Positions 9,559 through 17,585 of a stretch of 17,585 bases of DNA are shown one piece after another; positions within the stretch are counted from its first letter, which is position 1, and each line of letters opens with the position of its first letter. The stretch is from Chitinophagaceae bacterium. GTDB taxonomy: Bacteria; Bacteroidota; Bacteroidia; Chitinophagales; Chitinophagaceae. The notes beneath the pieces are model-generated. The model was not told the DNA's origin, searched no databases, and saw nothing but the letters and a program-made list of their open reading frames with translations. The stretch is from the NCBI GenBank assembly GCA_016715365.1, contig JADKAM010000002.1:310001-327585 (forward strand), in the 5' to 3' direction. A program made the translations under genes and the position numbers.

Positions 9559-11292
9559 ATGTTTATGAGAAATATGCCCTTGTCAACTTTTAAAAAAATT
9601 ACCGGACAGTTAATTGTAATGTTATGCCTGTTCTCAGCTGTTTCCAAAGCGCAAATTACCGTTAATGGCACTGGCAGCTATGCTACTATAACTGCGGCAA
9701 TAGCTGCGGCATCGGCGGGTGATGTAATTCAGGTGCCTGCAGGAATTTACAACGAAAATCCGGACATAAACAAATCGCTTAAGCTGCGTGGTGCTCAATG
9801 GGGTAATTGCGCATTGTCCAGAACTGGTGCTGAGACGGTTATCAGTTGCCCGAATGGCATCGGCGTTAATGCCAGCAATGTAACTATTGATGGCTTTACT
9901 ATACAAGATCAGGACGGTGCAAATGCGGCCCTTGCACCCGGCTTTGGCTTTGCAGTGTATATGGTACCGCCAAATACCGGTACTCAATTGCTCAATAATA
10001 TTATCAGGAATAATACATTAGGTACCGGGCTTTCCAACGCAGGTTCTTTTCCGGCGCAGGTAAATATTAATTGCAACTGGTATGATGCAAATAATACACC
10101 GGGCCCTATTTTCAGAGAAGCTATTTATGCTGATAGTGATATTTCGGGAGGATCAGTTTCTAACGTATTTATTAATGATAATAAGTTTACCAATCATACA
10201 GGAGGGGTAGGTATTGATTTTGAAATGACAACTGCCGGTACAAGAGCAGAAAGCATTACCATGACAAACAACTTGTTTGACGGGAATTTAAGGGCTGTAA
10301 CATTTTACAATGTCGTGTCATCGCTTTTTTCAAACAATGAAATAAAGAATTCAACATTTGCGACTTCGGCAGACTTAAGGATATTCGGCGGAGTAAATGG
10401 CTTGTCTGTTTTCAATAATAAATTTGATGGAAGTAATGGTGTAGTTCATGCTATACGGATGACTCCGGTTGTTGGCCCTAATACTAATGTGAGTATTTTT
10501 GAAAATAGTTTTACGGGGTACAGTCCAAGCAACACCGTTTTTCTTGATCCACAGTCTTATACAGGCGGACCAATACCTGCAACCTGCAACTGGTTTGGCA
10601 CTGCTGATGCGGCAACTATTGCATCTATAATGGGTTCACCGGTTTCTTATATTCCATACCTGACTAATGGTACGGATGTCTTAACGGCAAATGGTTTTCA
10701 GCCGGTACCAGGATCATGTAACGGCACCAATCAGCCGCCATCCATCACTTGCCCGGAAAACGTTACACTTGATTGTAGTATTGGTATTCCGGAACCGAAT
10801 ACTGAGTCTGTGATAGTTTCAGGCACCTGTCCGGTTATATCAGTTACCTGGGAGGGAGATGAAGTTACAAGCCAGACCTGTGCAAGCACGTTTACAATTG
10901 TACGTACCTATAAAGCAACTGACGCCTGTGGTAATATGGCAACCTGCACACAAACAATTACGGTAGTTGATACTACACCACCAACATTAACCGTTCCAGC
11001 GAATATAACATTGCAATGCACCGATCCATTGCCATTGATGCCATTGAACATCAACAGCAGTCCTAATTTTATAGATGGTACTTATAATGTTGGTACAGCA
11101 GTTTTTGGCGCACCGTTAACGGCTACACCCTTAACAGCTGATGCCGTTTTGGTGAATGATGGCACAGGTGGCGCCGGCAATCCTTACGATGCCTGCGAAT
11201 CAATAATGAATGATGTTACAGGTAAGATTGCTGTTATAGAAAGAAGTGGCTGCACACCTCCAGCGGAGTTATTTTGTTACCAAAGCCAATAA
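9559..11292 (+). CDS. N-terminal open piece: beta-helix protein with Ig domain and partial PA unit
   Basis: This is the longest uninterrupted part of the surface protein. An upstream TTG at 9544 is in frame, but ATG 9559 (or ATG 9565) puts a basic segment directly before the hydrophobic core of the signal peptide and is preferred. After the signal comes TVNGTGSYATITAAIAAAS, the usual opening of NosD/PbH1-type beta-helices, followed by Asn-rich turns such as NNIIRNNTLG and FINDNKFTNHTGG. The beta-helix ends near CNWFGTADAATIASIMGSP. The Ig/HYR-like domain has the DACGNMATCTQTITVVD signature. The frame ends in the PA domain of unit 1, where an extra G at about 11275-11276 shifts it to a stop at 11290. 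The true protein most likely continues. Confidence 0.85.
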   Translation: MFMRNMPLSTFKKITGQLIVMLCLFSAVSKAQITVNGTGSYATITAAIAAASAGDVIQVPAGIYNENPDINKSLKLRGAQWGNCALSRTGAETVISCPNGIGVNASNVTIDGFTIQDQDGANAALAPGFGFAVYMVPPNTGTQLLNNIIRNNTLGTGLSNAGSFPAQVNINCNWYDANNTPGPIFREAIYADSDISGGSVSNVFINDNKFTNHTGGVGIDFEMTTAGTRAESITMTNNLFDGNLRAVTFYNVVSSLFSNNEIKNSTFATSADLRIFGGVNGLSVFNNKFDGSNGVVHAIRMTPVVGPNTNVSIFENSFTGYSPSNTVFLDPQSYTGGPIPATCNWFGTADAATIASIMGSPVSYIPYLTNGTDVLTANGFQPVPGSCNGTNQPPSITCPENVTLDCSIGIPEPNTESVIVSGTCPVISVTWEGDEVTSQTCASTFTIVRTYKATDACGNMATCTQTITVVDTTPPTLTVPANITLQCTDPLPLMPLNINSSPNFIDGTYNVGTAVFGAPLTATPLTADAVLVNDGTGGAGNPYDACESIMNDVTGKIAVIERSGCTPPAELFCYQSQ

Positions 11293-11637
11293 GGCACAAC
11301 TTGCCGGAGCAGTGGGCGTGATATTTATTTTCAACCAGCCGGGCAACCAGGTAGCCACAATGGGATTACCTGCAGGCCCCAACCCAACAATCACCATACC
11401 GCTGATGCTGGTATCGAAATGATTATGGCAATACACTTAAGTCCGAGCTATTGGCCGGTCCTGTAAATGTATCCTTATCTGCACCAACTGTAATAGCTGA
11501 AGATGCCTGTTCATTTGCGAGCATAACACATCAGCAAACCTTTACACCGGGTAGCTGCCCATCAAGCTATACACTTGTTAATACCTGGACAGCCACTGAC
11601 CAGTGTGGTAATGCAACAACCAAATCGCAAACAATTA
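10961..11637 (+). repeat. PA/Ig repeat unit 1
   Basis: The unit is 677 bp, two bases too long: an extra G at about 11275-11276 (CAGCGGAGTT) and an extra A in the run at 11417-11419 (TCGAAATGAT). It reads DVTGK where units 2-4 read DLTGK. Confidence 0.85.
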
Positions 11638-12312
11638 CGGTAGTTGATACTACACCACCAACATTAACCGTACCAGCGAATATAACACTGCAATGCACCG
11701 ATCCATTGCCATTGATGCCTTTGAATATTAACAGTAGCCCGAACTTTATAGATGGTACTTATAATGTTGGTACAGCAGTTTTTGGCGCACCGTTAACGGC
11801 TACACCCTTAACAGCTGATGCCGTTTTGGTGAATGATGGCACAGGTGGCGCCGGCAATCCTTACGATGCCTGCGAATCAATAATGAATGATCTTACAGGT
11901 AAGATTGCTGTTATAGAAAGAAGTGGCTGTACACCTCCAGCGAGTTATTTTGTTACCAAAGCCAATAAGGCACAACTTGCCGGAGCTGTGGGTGTGATTT
12001 TTATTTTCAACCAGCCCGGCAACCAGGTAGCCACAATGGGATTACCTGCGGGCCCCAACCCAACAATCACCATACCGCTGATGCTGGTATCGAATGATTA
12101 TGGCAATACACTTAAGTCCGAGCTATTGGCCGGTCCTGTAAATGTATCCTTATCTGCACCAACTGTAATAGCTGAAGATGCCTGTTCATTTGCGAGCATA
12201 ACACATCAGCAAACCTTTACACCGGGTAGCTGCCCATCAAGCTATACACTTGTTAATACCTGGACAGCCACTGACCAGTGCGGTAATGCAACAACCAAAT
12301 CACAAACAATTA
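11638..12312 (+). repeat. PA/Ig repeat unit 2 (fully open)
   Basis: This 675-bp unit is the only one of the near-identical four with no indel. It is fully contained in the open segment 11451-12470 and can serve as the reference for the unit. The PA core reads KIAVIERSGCTPPASYFVTK, AQLAGAVGVIFIF and ITIPLMLVSNDYGNTL, which are the family's conserved segments. Confidence 0.88.
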
Positions 12313-12984
12313 CGGTAGTTGATACTACACCACCAACATTAACCGTACCAGCGAATATAACACTGCAATGCACCGATCCATTGCCATTGATGCCTTTGAA
12401 TATTAACAGCAGTCCTAATTTTATAGATGGTACTTATAATGTTGGTACAGCAGTTTTGGCGCACCGTTAACGGCTACACCGTTAACAGCTGATGCCGTTT
12501 TGGTGAATGATGGCACAGGTGGCGCCGGCAATCCTTACGATGCCTGCGAATCAATAATGAATGATCTTACAGGTAAGATTGCTGTTATAGAAAGAAGTGG
12601 CTGCACACCTCCAGCGAGTTATTTTGTTACCAAAGCCAATAAGGCACAACTTGCCGGAGCAGTGGGCGTGATATTTATTTTCAACCAGCCGGGCAACCAG
12701 GTAGCCACAATGGGATTACCTGCGGGCCCCAACCCAACAATCACCATACCGCTGATGTTGGTATCGAATGATTATGGCAATACACTTAAGTCCGAGCTAT
12801 TGGCCGGTCCTGTAAATGTATCCTTATCTGCACCAACTGTAATAGCTGAAGATGCCTGTTCATTTGCGAGCATAACACATCAGCAAACCTTTACACCGGG
12901 TAGCTGCCCATCAAGCTATACACTTGTAAATACCTGACAGCCACTGACCAGTGGGTAATGCAACAACCAAATCACAAACAATTA
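12313..12984 (+). repeat. PA/Ig repeat unit 3
   Basis: The unit is 672 bp, three bases short: one T missing from the run at 12454-12457, one G at 12936 (CCTGACAG for CCTGGACAG) and one C at about 12953 (GTGGGT for GTGCGGT). The PA part is open as 12500-12937. Confidence 0.85.
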
Positions 12985-13658
12985 CGGTAGTTGATACTAC
13001 ACCACCAACATTAACCGTACCAGCGAATATAACATTGCAATGCACCGATCCATTGCCATTGATGCCATTGAACATCAACAGCAGTCCGAACTTTGTAGAT
13101 GGTACTTATAATGTTGGTACAGCAGTTTTTGGCGCACCGTTAACGGCTACACCCTTAACAGCTGATGCAGTTTTGGTGAATGATGGCACAGGTGGCGCCG
13201 GCAATCCTTACGATGCCTGCGAATCAATAATGAATGATCTTACAGGTAAGATTGCTGTTATAGAAAGAAGTGGCTGTACACCTCCAGCGAGTTATTTTGT
13301 TACCAAAGCCAATAAGGCACAACTTGCCGGAGCAGTGGGCGTGATTTTATTTTCAACCAGCCCGGCAACCAGGTAGCAACAATGGGATTGCCGCGGGCCC
13401 TAACCCAAACAATCACCATACCGTTAATGCTGGTATCGAATGATTATGGCAATACACTTAAGTCCGAGCTATTGGCCGGTCCTGTAAATGTATCCTTATC
13501 TGCACCAACTGTAATAGCTGAAGATGCCTGTTCATTTGCGAGCATAACACATCAGCAAACCTTTACACCGGGTAGCTGCCCATCAAGCTATACACTTGTT
13601 AATACCTGGACAGCCACTGACCAGTGCGGTAATGCAACAACCAAATCACAAACAATTA
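12985..13658 (+). repeat. PA/Ig repeat unit 4
   Basis: The unit is 674 bp. A T is missing from the run at 13345-13348, a T is missing near 13392, and an extra A lies at 13407-13409. The second half is open again as 13382-13738. It ends in TITVSDTTAPTLTV rather than TITVVDTTPPTLTV, marking the change to the diverged unit 5. Confidence 0.85.
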
Positions 13659-14324
13659 CGGTATCGGATACTACAGCGCCAACATTGACAGTTCCAGCGA
13701 ATATAACACTGCAATGCACCGATCCGATTGCCATTTGAACCACTACAATAAACAACAGTGTTAACAATCAACCGTGCACATACAATGTAGGTACAGCAAT
13801 TTTGAGCGCCGGTTACATCAACATCATTAACAGCCAATGCTGAAATGGTACTAGATAATGCCGGTAATCCATACGATGCATGTGAAACAATAACTAATAA
13901 CCTTACTGGTAAAATTGCGGTTATAGAAAGAAGTGGTTGTAATCCACCTTCCGGTTATTTTGTAAACAAAGCATATAAGGCGCAACAGGCTGGTGCCGTG
14001 GGGGTGATTTTTATCAATAATATTGCTGGTGATTATGTATTTACTATGGGACTACCTGCGGGCCCTAACCCAACCATTACTATTCCTCTAATGTTGGTAT
14101 CAAATGTTTATGGTAATACATTGAAGGCAGCTATACTTGCAGGATCTGTAAATGTATCTCTATCTGCACCAACAGTAATAGCAAATGATGTATGTTCTTT
14201 TTACTTCTATCACCAACACTACTACCACTACTCCTGGTAGCTGTCCATCTAATTATACAATTGTAAAAACCTGGACGGCAACAGATCAATGCGGTAATTC
14301 AACGTCAGCATCACAAACCATAAC
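13659..14324 (+). repeat. PA/Ig repeat unit 5 (diverged)
   Basis: This unit has the same architecture but many substitutions: TINNSVNNQPCTYNVGTAI, VLDNAGNPYDACETITNN and FINNIAGDYVFTMGLPAGP. The PA part is open as 13845-14240. Frame breaks lie near 13736, near 13803 and near 14200 (one extra T in CTTTTTACTTC). It looks like the older terminal unit that escaped the recent amplification. Confidence 0.8.
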
Positions 14325-15479
14325 CGTGGCAGATAATACTGCACCTGTTGTAACCTGCAAAGCAAATCCAAACCAAGTTAACTAATAATGGATATTGTAC
14401 TTATACTGCTGTTGGTACAGAATTTAATGTTTCAAGTGTAACGGATAATTGTCCGGCTGCTGTTGGCTTATCTTATACTTTAAGTGGTGCAACATCAGGT
14501 TCCGGAATTAACACACTTAGTGGTACCGCATTTAATACAGGCATTACAACAGTAACCCGAAGGCTACTGATGGATGTGGCAACTTTGCAACCTGCTCATT
14601 TAATATTACCATAAATGATGACCAGAACAGCACGGGTTATATCATATAGGCAAAATCGTACGCCAAATTTGGAGAAGAGAATGATATCAATGGTGATGTA
14701 GGTGTTACAGATGCCAATGGTAGCGCAGAATTTAAGAAGAATACAGATCTGAATCCTTTCTTTGTTAAGGCCAGAAGAGTTTCTCTGCAATTGCCTGCAC
14801 ACATGTAGTAACCGGTTTTATACTCCTGCTACAGGCGGCCCTAATCCTCCATTTATGCTCTATAATGGTACGGTGGTGCTGGTTCTTTGAATGCCAATGC
14901 AAATGGAACCTATATGGTAATTATAAAAACCTTACGGTTAAAAAAGGAGTAACAGCAACTATTACCGGAAATGACTTTGGTAAGATTATAATTGAAGAAG
15001 GGGCTATCTGACATTTACTGCCGTAATCAATATACAGCAAATTTTAGTTGAGAAAAGGAAAAAGAACGTAAATACTACAAATGTTTACTTCTTTAATCCT
15101 GCTTCTGTGAAGATTTCTGAAAAAGTTACGGTTGACCAAGACTGCTGATTAATGTAAATGGACCCAAAGTAACTTTTGCACAGGAGATAATAAGAAAGAT
15201 GAAGAGAACTTTACAGTATCGGTGACAATACCATGATTACATTGAATGTCATGATTCCAAATGGTAAACTAAAAGTAATTGGCGGGCCAAGGTATGGCAC
15301 AATGACCGGATGGTTTATTACAGAAAAAATCGAAAGCACAGGAAAGAAAACCATCTGGAATAAATATGATTGTTCTGCTGAGCCACAATTTGCAAAGTCA
15401 TCATCTGGAATTGTTGTGCCTGCAATAAATGAAAAGCCAATCGAACTGGAAACTCCCGGTTGTTGCTGGAAGTAGTTGC
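14325..15479 (+). other. HYR-like domain and beta-rich region before the sorting signal
   Basis: Switching frames recovers a HYR-like domain, NGYCTYTAVGTEFNVSSVTDN to TDGCGNFATCSFNITI (about 14390-14610). YAKFGEENDINGDVGVTDA follows. Then comes a beta-rich segment with FMLYNG, NANANGTYNGNYKNLTVKKG, TITGNDFGKIIIEEGA, and later MITLNVMIPNGKLKV and GTMTGWFITEKIESTGKKT. The last part, open as 15233-15475, resembles the pre-sorting regions of Bacteroidota adhesins with spectrum-of-strand repeats. I recognise no enzymatic motif. The frame breaks roughly every 50-150 bases. Confidence 0.6.
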
Positions 15480-15716
15480 GTAAAAGTTTACCCCAACCCA
15501 ACACCTCGGTGATTAAACATACAGGTGAGCAACTAAAGTAATGAACCCATTATGGTCAGGATCATGGATGTGAATGGAAAATTGATTCAGGCTTCAACAA
15601 AACTAACCAAGCAGGGTTTAATTACACTGACTAATAGATTACCCGGTGGAACTTATTTTGTGGAAGTAAACCAGGGAAAAAATCATAGTGTAACAAAATT
15701 GGTTAAATTAAATTAA
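15480..15716 (+). other. T9SS type A C-terminal sorting domain
   Basis: VKVYPNPT opens the domain, the classic start of type A sorting domains. IMVRIMDVNGKLIQA, then LPGGTYFVEV and HSVTKLVKLN follow before TAA at 15714-15716. Such domains direct periplasmic proteins through the type IX secretion outer-membrane machinery and are removed or anchored afterwards. A frame break lies shortly after YPNPT. Confidence 0.88.
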
Positions 15717-15733
15717 CCGGGGTCTACAAAACT

Positions 15734-15766
15734 AAAAGCCGCCTTATCATTAATGAGGCGGCTTTT
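15734..15766. terminator. Bidirectional terminator between convergent genes
   Basis: AAAAGCCGCC (15734-15743) pairs with GGCGGCTTTT (15757-15766) around a TTATCATTAATGA loop. A on one side and T on the other make it usable in both directions. It sits between the surface-protein gene (plus strand) and the TMEM175 homologue (minus strand). Confidence 0.9.
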
Positions 15767-15857
15767 CATATACAGTTCAAAATAAAAACTATTTTTAGAA
15801 GCAGGGGTAATTAAAAGAACCCAGGCTATAAATTACTGTTGTTCTCTGTGATTGTTT

Positions 15858-16420
15858 TCAATCTTTTTCAATCCTTCTGTCGGGTATAAACCAAACAGCT
15901 GCCACTATGACATAAAGGGGAAAATCCTATCCCCAGGGTTGATAAAACCACATCCAATGCCGGTAATGCAAAGTATAATTGAAGCAATGCCTTTCCGGTC
16001 GTTGCGGATTACTGTGCCAGTAAAGGAATCTTTCCATGAATACCTGTAAGGCGTTAGTGCCAGTATATAACAAGACACGCCTGCCATCATCAGGATAAAT
16101 CCATATAAGATTACCGGCCATTTACTAAAATGATTTCGCCCATCCAGGCTGTTGCAAAAGGCACCAGTGATAACCAGAAAAGTAAATGAATATTTGAGCA
16201 AGCACTGAACCGCTTACTTGGGGCATGCATTAAATGGTGGTGATTGTTCCAAGTAAATTCCGATGTAAATAAAGCTGAGACACTAACTTATGAATATTGG
16301 TAATAAGGGTTTCAGGTCTTCTGGATTACCGCCATGCGGCACTTTAATTTCCAAAACCATGATGGTAATAATGATCGCCAGTACACCATCACTGAAAGCT
16401 TCCAATCTTCCTTTGCCCAT
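15858..16420 (-). pseudogene. TMEM175-family (DUF1211) membrane protein, frame-broken
   Basis: The minus strand from ATG 16418-16420 reads MGKGRLEAFSDGVLAIIITI, with the R-x3-F-S-D signature of TMEM175-type potassium channels in the first membrane helix. Switching frames gives SFIYIGIYWNNHHHLMHA, then NIHLLFWLSLVPFATAWMGE, HFSKWPVILYGFILMMAGVS and finally YVIVAAVWFIPDRRIEKD before TGA. The total of about 188 codons fits the one-unit bacterial form. Bacterial members form potassium-permeable channels, although physiological roles are mostly unknown. Frame breaks: near 16304 (after PIFIS), after MGE (one A apparently missing) and near the last helix. A short frame from 15905 to 16201 covers only the second half. 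I read this as one gene, damaged or mis-sequenced. Confidence 0.82.
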
Positions 16421-16606
16421 AAGTTAGTTTATGGGTTGTAATTTATAATAAATTAGCGTAGTATAAAAGATCAATATAGATAAAAGACAAGAGTGATTCA
16501 TTATATCTCCTCTACTGAAAGAAATAAATGAATCTCTCAAAGATTTCAATGGAGGTTCACAAAGCATTGTAGCTGGGCTAACAAAATTTAAAAATAGCGA
16601 AGCTGT
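16421..16606. other. Intergenic stretch with hairpin and an orphan plus-strand frame
   Basis: This stretch lies between the TMEM175 homologue and the DUF1456 gene. GATTCATT (16495-16502) pairs with AATGAATC (16527-16534), and GAG/CTC pairing extends outside a T-T mismatch. In plus-strand frame, 16497-16610 reads FIISPLLKEINESLKDF and then SIVAGLTKFKNSEAV before TAA. It has no start codon and follows a stop directly. It may be a gene remnant or chance. Confidence 0.3.
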
Positions 16607-16883
16607 TTAATCTTCTTTTCTATATGCTTCTTTTCCACTATCAGGTTGTTTGCCTCTTTTATAAATGATAAGGCCATTTAAAAATTAGCAGCAACTGATC
16701 ACCGCCCACAAATCCCGGATGATCTTCGTTTCTGAACAGATCGCCCGGGCTCCTGAGTGAGAACGGCAAGGAGATGGCCTTTGGTAATATCAAAATCAAC
16801 CAGTTTTAAAATCTCAATAATGTCATCATTGCGAAAAGCAAGTGCTACTCTGAGTTTTTAAGCATATCGTTATTACTAAGCAT
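16607..16883 (-). pseudogene. DUF1456 (YehS-like) protein, frame-broken
   Basis: The minus strand from ATG 16881-16883 reads MLSNNDMLK. After restoring one A it continues LRVALAFRNDDIIEILKLVD and FDITKGHLLAVLTQ. A second frame gives LFRNEDHPGFVGGDQLL, and a third FLNGLIIYKRGKQPDSGKEA ending RKED. These segments match the DUF1456 module of E. coli YehS (NDI-LR-R-AL, then FRxEDE-F, then FLNGLI-KRG). YehS has two such modules; only one is visible here, so this is either a short form or a truncated one. The function of the family is unknown. At least three frame breaks occur in 277 nt. Confidence 0.78.
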
Positions 16884-16905
16884 ATTTTAAATTAATCAGT
16901 AAATA

Positions 16906-16933
16906 AAAATCCTTTCGGTAAAGAAAGGATTTT
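16906..16933 (-). terminator. Terminator of the RRM protein gene
   Basis: An 11-bp perfect stem, AAAATCCTTTC (16906-16916) with GAAAGGATTTT (16923-16933), encloses a GGTAAA loop. Read on the minus strand it follows the RRM gene stop by about 25 bases and ends in T-rich sequence. Confidence 0.82.
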
Positions 16934-16957
16934 GAAATAAGGTTGTATCATTAAATA

Positions 16958-17364
16958 TCAATAACCGCCTCTGTTGTAAACGCCGTCGCCACCGCCACGG
17001 TGTCCACCGCCGCCGTAACCACCACCACCGCCACGGTTTCCACCGCCGCCGTAGCCGCCACTTTTCTTGTAGCCACCGCCGCCACCGCCGCCGAAGCTGC
17101 GTTTTGGACGATCGCCCCGCAGCACGTGGCTGAGATTCGTTAACGATTAACTTCCAGACCCTGAACTTCAACTTCGTTTAATGCAGCGATTGCAGCTTTA
17201 GCGGCTTCATCGTCTTCCATTTCCAACCAAGCCAGGAAACCTTCGCTATGGCCGTTCATTTGTCTTTCAAAATTTTAGCACTTGTTACAGTACCATGCTC
17301 AGTGAAGAGATCATCAAATCGTCATCAGTCATTGACCAACCCGATTTCCTACGTAAATGTTCAT
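16958..17364 (-). pseudogene. Glycine-rich RRM RNA-binding protein, frame-broken
   Basis: The minus strand from ATG 17362-17364 reads MNIYVGN, an RNP2 motif. Other frames continue MTDDDL, LFTEHGTVTSAKILKDK, then MNGHSEGFLAWLEMEDDEAA (RNP1 region), KAAIAALNEVEVQG, VNESQPRAAG and DRPKRSFGGGGGGYKKSGG, ending in YGGGG and RGGGGGYGGGG runs and NRGGY before TGA. This is the small cold-shock-type RRM protein common in Bacteroidota and cyanobacteria: one RRM plus a Gly/Arg/Tyr-rich tail, about 135 residues, which binds single-stranded RNA. It has at least four frame breaks. The open minus-strand frame 16896-17171, rich in Arg and Trp, is the same DNA read out of phase and is not a protein. Confidence 0.85.
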
Positions 17365-17585
17365 TGTAAAAACTTTTAATTAAATAAAAAGAATAATGAC
17401 TTAGTTGTTAACAATGCAACTGAATCGGACCCCAAAAAAGCTACTTCAGTCAATAGCGAAAAACTAAAACCATTAATTAACGTAGTAAAGATAGGGTTTT
17501 TTCCTTAGAAAATTATGGAAAATAACAGTTAAAATACTTAAAATCAGGTAATTGCTGTTTACATGATTAAAAAATCAAACAGTTA
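17365..17585 (-). promoter_or_regulatory. Leader and upstream region of the RRM gene
   Basis: These AT-rich 221 nt lie upstream of the RRM gene (minus strand) and reach the window end. TAGCTTTT (minus strand, near 17430) matches seven of eight positions of the -7 consensus and would give a leader of about 60-70 nt, as is usual for cold-responsive RNA-binding proteins. This is a weak motif match. No other gene is supported. Confidence 0.3.

Larger units (their letters stand above)
10961..14324 (+). repeat. Five-unit tandem array, 675-bp coding repeat
   Basis: The anchor CGGTAGTTGATACTAC starts at 10961, 11638, 12313 and 12985; a variant starts at 13659, and the array ends at 14324. The spacings are 677, 675, 672, 674 and 666. 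The unit is 675 bp, or 225 codons: TTPPTLTVPANITLQCTDP, then a PA domain of about 140 residues, then ACSFASITHQQTFTPGSCPS and TATDQCGNATTKSQTITV. Deviations from 675 in units 1, 3 and 4 equal exactly the sum of identifiable single-base indels. Units 1-4 are almost identical; unit 5 is diverged throughout. Confidence 0.93.
9559..15716 (+). pseudogene. Giant T9SS-exported surface protein (beta-helix, PA/Ig repeats), frame-broken
   Basis: One original gene of about 2,050 codons can be followed from a signal peptide to a C-terminal sorting domain. In order: signal peptide (residues 1-32, hydrophobic QLIVMLCLFSAVSKAQ); a pectin-lyase-like right-handed beta-helix (about 33-385); an Ig/HYR-like domain (PPSITCPENVTLDC to TCTQTITVVD, about 392-467); five 225-residue PA-containing units (10961-14324); another HYR-like domain (14325-14640); a beta-rich segment; and a T9SS sorting domain ending KLVKLN. 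It is probably an adhesin or matrix protein exported through the outer membrane. Frame breaks occur in copies 1, 3, 4 and 5 and repeatedly from 14.39 to 15.55 kb, nearly all single-base indels. Open pieces: 9559-11292, 11451-12470, 12500-12937, 12951-13376, 13382-13738, 13845-14240, 14185-14385 and 15233-15475. Given the same damage in unrelated neighbours, sequence error is at least as likely as real decay. Confidence 0.85.

Noticed and set aside
11275..13409. Phase variation or programmed frameshifting at homopolymer runs in the surface gene
   Set aside because: The runs are only 3-5 bases long, the lesions are scattered, not at one switch site, and unrelated downstream genes show the same damage.
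10961..14324. CRISPR-like or integron-like array because of regular spacing
   Set aside because: The 675-bp unit is entirely coding, in phase, and encodes a domain; there are no short repeats with unique spacers.
16896..17171. Arg/Trp-rich 91-residue minus-strand frame
   Set aside because: It is the Gly-rich tail of the RRM protein read out of phase; the correct phase gives YGGGG repeats and a recognisable RRM.

Overview
The window looks like one chromosomal segment of a Bacteroidota bacterium, probably of the Chitinophagaceae or a close relative. The pointers are a Bacteroidota-style 5S rRNA, a C-terminal type IX secretion (T9SS) sorting domain, a TAnnTTTG promoter element, DUF1456 and TMEM175 homologues, low GC content and no strong Shine-Dalgarno sequences. 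The family-level placement is inference.

Layout, left to right. The end of an rRNA operon comes first: 23S rRNA lacking its 5' end (1-2668), an AT-rich spacer, and a 5S rRNA (2784-2896) with a terminator. The 5S 3' half and its terminator are then repeated twice as a 204-bp tandem unit carrying degenerate 5S remnants. Each remnant has a REP-like insert built on the core TTCGACAAGCTCAGG or a close variant. Next is an intact plus-strand block: a secreted two-domain protein of unknown function (3524-4507), the transcription accessory protein Tex (4601-6856), an SF1B Upf1/IGHMBP2-type helicase (6996-8834) and a small CDGSH iron-sulfur protein (8945-9172). A 386-nt leader region with a nested hairpin precedes a very large secreted surface protein (9559-15716). 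That protein has a signal peptide, a right-handed beta-helix, an Ig/HYR-like domain, five tandem 225-residue units and a C-terminal T9SS sorting domain. In each unit a protease-associated (PA) domain appears to sit inside an Ig/HYR-like domain.

After a bidirectional terminator, three minus-strand genes follow: a TMEM175-type channel homologue, a DUF1456 protein and a glycine-rich RRM RNA-binding protein. All three carry several frameshifts.

Reading frames are clean up to about 11.27 kb. Beyond that every gene is interrupted by single-base insertions and deletions, many in short homopolymer runs. Unrelated genes are affected equally, so I favour uncorrected sequence or assembly error near a contig end over true pseudogenes. 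I cannot prove this from the sequence alone. I see no tRNA, CRISPR array, insertion sequence, phage gene or defence system. The most interesting items are the nested PA-in-Ig repeat with its mosaic of copy-specific variants, and the 5S-remnant/REP tandem array.
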